The translations under genes and the position numbers were made by a program. From NCBI GenBank assembly GCA_946406115.1, contig OX291561.1:6130273-6194272 (forward strand): DNA of 64,000 nucleotides, read 5' to 3'. The stretch's first letter is position 1. Every line of letters starts with the position of its first letter. The notes below the pieces were generated by a model. It saw only the letters and a program-made list of their open reading frames with translations, was not told the DNA's origin and searched no databases. Source of the stretch: Apoda limacodes. Lineage: Eukaryota > Arthropoda > Insecta > Lepidoptera > Limacodidae. Of this stretch, positions 58,501 through 64,000 are shown in pieces.

Positions 58501-61500
58501 GACAAAATACTATTAGAAAACCGGGAAGAAAATATTTTTTTAAGTATTTGCTGTCAAAAGATGTGTTACTAATTTATAAGTTTGTTATTTAATAATAAAA
58601 TATATAATAGAATTTTAATTTGATTTGTTAGTAAAAGATTCTAAAATGGTCAAATATCAAGTAATAAGCATTTTATCCCCTGCAAATCTGGCCTTATAGT
58701 TATAGACGGTTGAAAAGATCTTTCAATGAATTAATATAGTGAAGACATAAAAAATAAAGAAGCCAAAAACATAAAAAATAAAGAAGCCGAAGACATAAAA
58801 AATAAAGAAGCCGAAAACAGTGAGCTTCTTCGAAAACTATTGGCTAACACAAAATTAACGAAAATCAAATTCAAAGATTTGCATTGGTTTGCTGTTTTTT
58901 TCTTGTTGAGAGTAGAGGGCCGGTTTCAAGTCTTAGTCCAGGCCTAAGAAATAAATATGGTCAGGTATCATATTATATTATATTTTGCGCCAAATAGTAC
59001 GCAATATTATCGCAATGAAAAGGTAAAACTGAAATATTCCTTTTGAAATCATCATTCCTGTTATGAAATAGATAAAAAATACAAAAATGTAGTAAGTTTT
59101 ACTTTACTATAATTCATAATAATGTAAGAAAGCCCAAAAATTATAGTAATAGAGGCTCAGTCTAATAAAAAATACCGTAGTTTTACTCAAGCCAAAGTGT
59201 GGACCATTCCGTATCCTTTCCATCTGTTTCTCACTCATAAAACTGTAATACGGGACGAGTTTTCAAAACAGCTCCGCTAATAAATTATGTGCGAATGAGA
59301 CAGCACAATTTTAGCGGGTAAAATTAGAATGCATACATTGAACTTAAAGTAAAAATATGTGCGTCTTTCGCACAGCCCGTATCTATAGTACGATCTTAAG
59401 ATTTGTCGCAATTTTTTACACAAATAACGACAGGCATCAATTCATAAAACTTATACCTATTCAACGGGTGGCATTGATAAAACACTTAAAAAAAATTGCC
59501 AAACACTTTATATTCAAAATATTGCAGTTAATCCAATACTCAAAATTTTACCAAATTGACAAAATTATTAGTTATTTGTAAAGCAAAATGATCATACTCT
59601 TAGGAAGCCAGATCGTCAGTTAAGTTGTTTCTCAAAATAATTAATATTTGAATTGACGATAATTTATTCAAACATAACAAAAAATGAGTTAGATTTACAG
59701 TTTTTGGCACACAACGCACATTTTATACTGAGTGAAATAGAATACTAATTTTAATTTATCAAAATTTTCAATTACATCCTTTAAATTGAAGAATACATAC
59801 GGGCCTAATCTTCAGTAATTTTGTAGTATAAATAAATTTTGATACCAAACTATAGATACGGTCCTAATATTCAGATAATTCATTTAAAATAATTAATAAT
59901 GATTGTACTGTATTATAATTGAACTAAGATCTATATCTACAGGTGCCTTATTTATTCGATGTGTTCATGGTAAACTTCTTCGAGACTCTTACCTGAGCCG
60001 CAGATTGACGCATCATCTCCTACCGACAGGTCGTCTTGACTTACTGTGCGCACTGTAATAAAATACAATCATTTTTTTTAATTAACTACTTTTTTTACAT
60101 TTTTTCTAAAAAATAAAGTTCAGTATTTGGTCAGTACTTAATATATTTAATTTTGACTAACTTATACGCTGACAACTGACAATAGCAATGGGGTATATAG
60201 ATAGATATATACTTTATTGCACATCCAAAAATGAATTATAAACAAATTAAAATTTAGAAATAAACTTATAGTATACAATCGGGCAGTCATTTTAAGCGAT
60301 GTCTACCATACAACCTATGGGTAGATAGAAAAAGAAAAATATACAGAAAAGGTAGGTGATGCATAATTAAATTAATACCTAGGTATTAACATTAACATAG
60401 CATATAATATGTTATATATAATAATTAAAATTTTAGATTTTTATCGATTTAAATAAATAATTAGTCGAGTTAAATAAATACATATACAATAAATATAATA
60501 TCATATTTATTAACACATATTTGCTAAGATACAAAGAGTAAATTTATTGAACAAGATTGCTGTAATATGATTTAATATAACTGTCCCTGTTTTTTTTTTG
60601 CGTATTACTGTAAAGCTGGTTATTAACGTCGTATGGGACATATATAAAGACATCTTAGTCCAGATACACTGTAATCAGAAGCTCCAATGCGGCGATGGGC
60701 TCACCACCTGTCATGCAGGAATGAAGTGTCAGGTGATAAGAGGCTGTCCAGCACATTGTGTGAGCACGGTGTGTCCAGTCACTGGTTACCATCATCTTCA
60801 TCAAACCGTGAAGATAGACATATATAAATACATATACAGCTCGTAACATGATAATAGTATTGTATTTTATTATCTTCATATATATATAATTCTACTGTAC
60901 GTGTGTATGTCACTGTACTCTTCCTAAACGGCTGGACCGATTTCAATTAATTTTTTTGTATGCGTTTGGGTGGCGCCCTTAATGGTTTAAATTCACAAAT
61001 CAGCCCGGCAGATGGCGCTGCAGTCGGTATCATGCAGGATAACGTCTGCCCGGTCAGCTAATTTAATATAATTATCTTCTCTATCAAAATAATTTCAATT
61101 ATAATCCACACCAGAAACCGGCTAAACTTTAATTATGATTTGGAATTCATAAGTTGTTTTATGATACAATTTGTACACGAATCAGATCAGCAATTTCTCT
61201 TTAACATTTCTCTACATTTACCTGCATACCTAAATACAAACATATTATATTAAGGTGTATCCGAACAAATTTTTTTTTTAACCTAATTGTATGCGACCAT
61301 ATGCTTAATGGCGCATTCTGTATGTTGTGCCAGTTCGAAATAAAAATAAAACTTGATGAGTTATCTCGTTAATTATCAATGTTACGAGTTTAAAATTTTT
61401 TTGTTCTATTTTCAAATTACATATTCCACAGCTCGACCGGCAGGCTAAAACATTGCGGGCCGCTCTCTGATACTGTACTGCAAGTACGATTTATCTCAAA

Positions 61501-63690
61501 GAAGCTAGTGCAAGATATGGTCGCATATCGTAGCATGTTTGAGAAAAAGATATAAAGTGTGACGCAGTTTGGATGAATCGACATTTGAACGCGGCGAATC
61601 GGCGGTAAAATTACCTAAACTATTTTTATTATTGTCAATACAGTTGTCAATTAGTTTTTTGAAATAAATATGAACATTATATGTTATTGTTTTAATTTAC
61701 ACGCATGTTTGAAAAAAACACTATACAATCCTCGGCCACAACTGAGCCCGCATACTTACAACCGCTCGGTTTTTTTTTTGAATAATTCAATATGAAATGT
61801 AATATAAAATAAAAATAAATCAGTTACCTCTAGCGGGCCGTCCGTTAGCGTTCCTATAAAGTGTGCTTTCGAGGTATTGCAGTCCGTTGTTATTAATTAT
61901 GTTGAAGCCGCAGAGACGCTCGATTTGTTTCCAGCGATGCATGCGTTCCTTTAAAAATACAAAGAAAACTCAATTTTAATACCTATTTTTTTTTATACTA
62001 CTAAGGTGGCAAACAACCACATGGTTTGCCTGATGGTAATGTATGATGATAAGGTTATGGATGAACTTACATTTAATAGATGAATATGTTTTTTGTGATT
62101 GGTAAATAGTTACATTATAACGCGTTCTGAGTGATTTATAGGTACCTTTCATAATTTAACGGGATAGTAATTTGTATTTAACAAATTCTACATAGGTTTA
62201 AATAGCGGCACGTAAGTTGAACCAAAATGGCGGTCATCCGTGCAGGTACAGTTACGGACAATAGTACTAACGAATGTTTCAAGCGTGATCCCTAATTCTT
62301 TATACTTTTATGTTATTTACTTATTATGTAACTAAGAAGGTACTTACTGTCTGTCACTGCCCTGCGCCCGCCACACGAGACGACAGTGCATTACGTCTCA
62401 TATACCCAATTGTCATAAATATTTAATATCGGTTCATCTTTCAAGTTCTTGTAAGTCTTGAACAGTGGAATGGTGAGATTTAACAGTAAAAAAATAAGAA
62501 TTTCATAAAGCACCAAGGGGTTAAAAGTTGTAAATATATTTTTCATCAGTCACTCATTGGTAACGGCATAACACCTTCTACATAATTTTGATTTGGCGTA
62601 GCACCAAAACTTGGGCCAGGAGTTCCGACTTCTAAAACTTAATAAAAACTTAAGTGTGGGATTGTACCCCAGGGCAGGCGTTTTTATGGTTACGCGCTGC
62701 CCCTCGCGTCGCACCGCATTCCCCAGCTCAACGGACCCGAAAATGTGTTACAGCGCATGGTTTAACTTATGTGCCGCGACCTATACGATGCATGACACAA
62801 ACTATATCATAGAGCCACTTTCTACCATCGTACCGCTCGACATCGGCAGGTTAATCCTCCGCACACTTTAGAACCTAAATGGTCACGTACTATGCGGTTT
62901 CAGAGAAACTTCCTCCCGCGAACGCTTAGATTGTGGAATGAGCTCCCTGCCAAGATTTTCTCTAAGGACTACAATATGGGATTCTTCAAGAAATAAATTA
63001 TTAGGTAATTAAAGGGACGACCCCGCGCGAGCGATGTACCTGTTTAGCATAGGCTGCGGTGACCGCTTATATGGTATATAAAAACGATATTTGGTGTAAC
63101 GTAGTAGTACAAATTTCAGGTCAAAATCACCCACTGTCTGACAGGACTAAAATTATTGGTGAAGAGTCAGGAGAAGAAAAACCGTGAAATCTAATACCTT
63201 TAAACGAGCAATTCTTGTAAATACGTATATAATTATAATTTGAATATCGCAAACGGCTCCATCGATTTTCATGAAATTTAGTATGCGGGGCGTTTCGGGG
63301 GCGATAAATCGATCTAGCTAGATTTCATTTTTAGATAATGTCGATTTATCCGTGTTTTTAGGCAATGATAAAATGAAAAATATAGCTTTTCCTGACATCT
63401 ATTGGGTAGTAGTAATACTTTTTTACCGACACAGCAACACTAAAGCTACTTGATAATAGATGGCGTTGTAAAAAAAACCCAGCTAAGCTCGGCCCTCCAA
63501 GTACATTTTCACCTGTATTAACTTAACGAAATAAATGTATGTAATGTATAAAAACCTGTAATTCCTGTGTGACTTCGTTGAGAGCAGTGCGCGCCTCGAC
63601 GATGGACCGGTCCACGTCGTCGATGGATTTCCCGTGGGTCGACACGAACGCGCCCACTAAGCTTGATCGTTTCTTACGTAGCTTTTCGCA
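46319..63690 (-). CDS. Stim: Stromal interaction molecule (ER Ca2+ sensor), C-terminal part
   Basis: Eight exons on the - strand: 63690-63556, 61948-61828, 60052-59993, microexon 52839-52828, 51579-51492, 50394-50224, 49903-49700 and 46502-46319. They join in frame to 324 residues (320 without the microexon). STIM proteins sense ER calcium and gate Orai channels at ER-plasma membrane contacts. The first exon here carries CEKLRKKRSSLVGAFVSTHG, matching the basic part of the SOAR/CAD domain that activates Orai. The second has ERMHRWKQIERLCGFNIINN, also SOAR. Downstream is a charged helical stretch, a Pro-rich stretch and a basic tail (RRRRLHLPFGKKAKTPA) like the lipid-binding tail of vertebrate STIM. 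The signal peptide, EF-SAM, transmembrane and first coiled coil are outside the window. No clear S/T-x-I-P EB1 motif was seen; EAIPNN is the nearest. Confidence 0.92.
47335..48600 (-). mobile_element. Decayed Jockey/BS-like LINE in Stim's last intron
   Basis: 3' end at 47335, as at 12893 and 16025. Broken frames on the - strand read INPGVPQGSVLSPTLFLLHI, then YCYKDDSTGDAYYTG; the catalytic YADD motif is altered to YKDD. It lies in the same orientation as Stim. Frameshifts around 48016-48230 show it is dead. Confidence 0.8.
48601..49699 (-). other. Stim last intron, part near exon 49700-49903
   Basis: AT-rich sequence with no recognisable gene or repeat boundaries. 49020-49150 is slightly GC-richer, with a GCTGACAAG / GCTGACGG word repeated. 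Confidence 0.45.
49700..49903 (-). CDS. Stim: Stim exon, Ser/Pro-rich linker
   Basis: The acceptor is TTGCTGCAG and the donor GTACTA after CCGAG. In phase 2 it encodes VNWTGEDLSRSMHTQSQPQL, RASMRSVAGAAASSTNPLPP and PRRPVSGQIVRSRSTDVVIL, ending DEPRPPP. It is GC-rich. If the donor is not used, a stop follows after two more residues. Confidence 0.85.
50115..50215 (+). repeat. Retrotransposon 3'-tail-like repeat next to a Stim donor site
   Basis: GGTGTCCCAGCAGTGAGGTC and GAAGGCTGATAAGG resemble the CCAGCAGTGGGAC...GGCTGAT tails of lepidopteran RTE-type LINEs. It begins within about ten bases of the Stim exon boundary at 50224. Confidence 0.55.
50224..50394 (-). CDS. Stim: Stim exon with charged helical region
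   Basis: The acceptor is CTTAATAG. Encodes LQLEERLAQEARERRMDERR, LEEKKLSSDMKNSHSDRKSP and PDERRRDQVHFVLGGD. The donor is called at 50223 (AA followed by GTTAGT) because its phase 2 fits the next exon. A donor-like GTACAC about 20 nt earlier is phase 0 and would not fit. Beyond 50224 the open frame runs into repeat sequence. Confidence 0.75.
50652..50720 (-). repeat. tRNA-derived SINE
   Basis: On the - strand: ATGGCTTAGTGGATAATGAC (box A), GACTGCTGAATCGAGGGC, then GGTGCGATTCCCGCACAAG (box B). Matches the family at 25172 and 30121. Located in a Stim intron. Confidence 0.7.
50945..51007. repeat. Helitron-like 3' end fragment
   Basis: CGAACGAAGTCGCGGGCTGA followed by TGCTAGTT is the 3' end of the family at 16627 and 25238. 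The rest of the element is missing. Confidence 0.5.
51125..51408. mobile_element. hAT-type non-autonomous element with target duplication
   Basis: Ends CAGGGGCGGATCCAG (left) and CTGGATCCAACCTTG (right) are imperfect inverted repeats. Outside them are GACCAAAC (51117-51124) and GACCGAAC (51409-51416), an 8-bp duplication with one change; 8 bp is the hAT size. The 284-bp body has a run of about 15 C near 51163 and encodes no transposase. It sits in a Stim intron about 80 bp from exon 51492-51579. Confidence 0.8.
51492..51579 (-). CDS. Stim: Stim exon, acidic Ser-rich
   Basis: The acceptor is AAATGCAG and the donor GTAAGT at 51491. Encodes GDNYWREDSSGSEEHDSPHY then PLDLRLAEA. Enters in phase 1 and leaves in phase 2. 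Confidence 0.87.
51655..52200 (-). mobile_element. RTE-clade LINE fragments, broken
   Basis: On the - strand around 51960-52045 a frame reads LCVAFVDYEKAFNSI, the RTE reverse-transcriptase palm motif. 51660-51850 matches the C-terminal RTE part at 17830-18140 (CGGTTCTCAGTTCATCAAGT). Order and gaps show internal deletion. Confidence 0.75.
52828..52839 (-). CDS. Stim: Candidate 12-nt Stim microexon
   Basis: Between acceptor ACTTTTTTAG and a strong donor GTGAGT lies TAGCTGAGCGAG. With the phase-1 bases on each side it adds V-A-E-R and keeps the frame; skipping it also keeps the frame. The splice sites are good on both sides, but a 12-nt match could arise by chance. Confidence 0.5.
52840..54330. 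other. Stim intron, AT-rich part with a GC-rich open stretch
   Basis: Holds a SINE head at 53150-53206. 53899-54225 is a 108-codon + strand open frame, GC-richer than its surroundings, with no known protein similarity. No Stim exon was recognised. Confidence 0.5.
53150..53206 (-). repeat. tRNA-derived SINE head
   Basis: On the - strand: TGGTGTAGTGGTTAAAACAA (box A) and CGTGGGTTCAAATCCCGGC (box B). Too short and without acceptor-stem pairing for a functional tRNA. Confidence 0.6.
54333..54808. mobile_element. Tc1/mariner-type fold-back element, 476 bp
   Basis: Begins GTCCATTGAAATGTTACA and ends TGTAACATTTCAATGGAC, with TA outside both ends (54331-54332 and 54809-54810). The arms are about 120 bp and share TAGAGGACGCAATTTTATTT, GGGGGGTCAATAGAAGCTTA and ACCTCAAGTTTGAGGGGTCG with their inverses. 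The centre is AT-rich. No transposase is encoded. Confidence 0.85.
57012..57310 (-). repeat. LINE family X fragment
   Basis: AGCGTTCGCGGGAAGAAGTT, AAGTTCTAAGGTGTGAGGAT and GAATTCCCTACCAATGGCGA match the 16210-16330 and 47520-47650 parts of the family. It lies in - orientation. Confidence 0.7.
58209..58430. repeat. Degenerate tandem repeat, about five 42-bp units
   Basis: Units follow the pattern TATGTATAAAAAAACT, CTACATGTGTAAATT, GGGACCAAA with changes; the fourth unit is shortened. Confidence 0.8.
58741..58812. repeat. Three-copy 24-bp tandem repeat
   Basis: Three units with the core ACATAAAAAATAAAGAAGCC. The first and third are identical and the second differs at its start. Confidence 0.9.
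59993..60052 (-). CDS. Stim: Stim exon, short Ser/Asp-rich
   Basis: The acceptor is TTTTATTACAG and the donor GTAAGA. Exactly 60 nt, entering and leaving in phase 1; encodes VRTVSQDDLSVGDDASICGS with the flanking bases. It lies just after SOAR. Because its length is a multiple of three, skipping would keep the frame. Confidence 0.85.
60194..60330 (-). repeat. CR1/Daphne-like LINE 3' end
   Basis: A short ATAGAT microsatellite runs into TATATACTTTATTGCACATC, the same 3' end as the LINE at 25769 (TTTATTGCAC after a simple repeat). Only the last part is present. Confidence 0.6.
60640..60850. repeat. GC-richer unclassified block
   Basis: CTCCAATGCGGCGATGGGCT, CACCTGTCATGCAGGAATGA and AGGCTGTCCAGCACATTGTG stand out from the AT-rich intron. 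Open frames exist on both strands without recognisable domains or good splice sites. Probably a repeat fragment. Confidence 0.35.
61828..61948 (-). CDS. Stim: Stim exon, C-terminal half of SOAR/CAD
   Basis: The acceptor is ATTTTTAAAG and the donor GTAACT. Encodes ERMHRWKQIERLCGFNIINN then NGLQYLESTLYRNANGRPAR, matching RWQQIEILCGFQIVNN of vertebrate STIM1. Enters in phase 0 and leaves in phase 1. Confidence 0.95.
61995..62042 (-). repeat. LINE family X 3' tip
   Basis: TACTACTAAGGTGGCAAACA and ATGGTTTGCCTGATGGTAAT match the extreme 3' end of the family at 12893. It lies about 50 bp from a Stim acceptor. Confidence 0.7.
62690..63080 (+). repeat. LINE family X, C-terminal end of reverse transcriptase ORF, + orientation
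   Basis: The + strand frame around 62895-62995 reads RFQRNFLPRTLRLWNELPAK, then IFSKDYNMGFFKK and a stop. This is the typical end of BS-like LINE proteins. GCGGTGACCGCTTATATGGT at 63055 is the 3' end. It is opposite in orientation to the other copies in this window. Confidence 0.75.
63556..63690 (-). CDS. Stim: Stim exon, basic activation region of SOAR/CAD
   Basis: The acceptor is ATTTTCCAG and the donor GTTTTT. Encodes 45 residues: CEKLRKKRSSLVGAFVSTHG, KSIDDVDRSIVEARTALNEV and TQELQ. KLRKKR corresponds to the KIKKKR patch of STIM1 needed for Orai activation. It is the most upstream Stim exon in the window; earlier exons lie to the right. Confidence 0.95.
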
Positions 63691-63814
63691 CTGGAAAATT
63701 ATATTGGCAGTTTAGTATAAGAGATACCAACGTCAAGAAAAAGAATTTTAGGTCGGTTGTTTTTTTTTTTGATATCCCTTGTTTTGTTTGTCAAATTATG
63801 ATGACGTTATGCCG

Positions 63815-63960
63815 TCAGAGGCCTTAAAAAGGGGGTAAAAAAATCTGACAGTCGAGTGGCCACTACATCGGCTAGGCCAGTATAGTGGAATATGGCCTAA
63901 GCCTCCTTTTCCAAGGAGAGACCTATGCCCCTGCAGTTGGACGCATAATGCCTGAGGCAA
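63815..63960 (+). repeat. LINE 3'-tail-like repeat
   Basis: GGCCAGTATAGTGGAATATG, GCCTAAGCCTCCTTTTCCAA and GAGACCTATGCCCCTGCAGT resemble RTE-type 3' ends in Lepidoptera. It lies in the Stim intron at the window edge. Confidence 0.5.
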
Positions 63961-64000
63961 AAAAAAGTGATACGGCACGCTTAGCAACTGGGAGTAGTTG

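Larger units (their letters stand above)
54811..59992. other. Stim intron, large AT-rich part
   Basis: Mostly AT-rich without recognised exons. Notable items are the short ATG-led open frame followed by GTAAGT at 56648-56746, the LINE family X piece at 57012-57310 and the tandem repeats at 58209-58430 and 58741-58812. Confidence 0.55.

Noticed and set aside
58741..58812. CRISPR array
   Set aside because: The three units are directly adjacent with no unique spacers, and the context is a eukaryotic intron.
60598..60879. Open frames on both strands as a Stim exon
   Set aside because: Phases of the flanking Stim exons join directly, and the block has no matching acceptor and donor or STIM-like sequence.

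Overview
The window looks like nuclear DNA from a moth or butterfly. It is AT-rich, its genes are split by introns, and between them lie dispersed repeats of types common in Lepidoptera: tRNA-derived SINEs, RTE, CR1/Daphne-like and Jockey/BS-like LINE fragments, Helitron-like pieces and many small inverted-repeat elements. The organism call is an inference from composition, repeats and protein resemblance; no species can be named.

Three conserved protein-coding genes can be rebuilt exon by exon, with matching intron phases and recognisable protein sequence. (1) On the + strand, 1090-4698, is a CREBL2/REPTOR-BP-type bZIP transcription factor; three exons are visible and the start-codon exon was not found. 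(2) On the + strand, 20290-38188, is Nap1, a nucleosome assembly protein (histone chaperone). It has a probable non-coding first exon near 19860-19897, seven common coding exons and two alternative last exons; only the distal one ends in the CKQQ (CAAX-like) motif. (3) On the - strand, 63690-46319, is the 3' part of Stim, the ER calcium sensor of store-operated calcium entry. It runs from the middle of the SOAR/CAD domain to the polybasic C-terminus; the EF-hand, SAM and transmembrane parts lie beyond the window's right edge. Stim shows a 12-nt microexon candidate and a NAGNAG acceptor.

Layout: 1-1089 upstream of the bZIP gene; 1090-4698 bZIP gene; 4699-about 19850 AT-rich intergenic DNA with inverted-repeat elements, SINEs and nested LINEs; about 19860-38188 Nap1, whose 9.2-kb first coding intron holds a CR1-like LINE, a 5S-rRNA-derived block and a Helitron-like element; 38189-46318 the intergenic region between the convergent Nap1 and Stim genes, with a strong fold-back element; 46319-64000 Stim, whose introns hold a Jockey-like LINE, a hAT-type element with target duplication, RTE fragments and a Tc1/mariner-type fold-back element.

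The three genes act in unrelated processes (transcription, chromatin, calcium signalling), and nothing here shows a shared operon-like system. No CRISPR array, functional tRNA gene or prokaryote-type cluster was seen. No clearly new multi-gene system was found; the most useful leads are the splicing choices in Nap1 and Stim and several non-autonomous transposons with intact ends.
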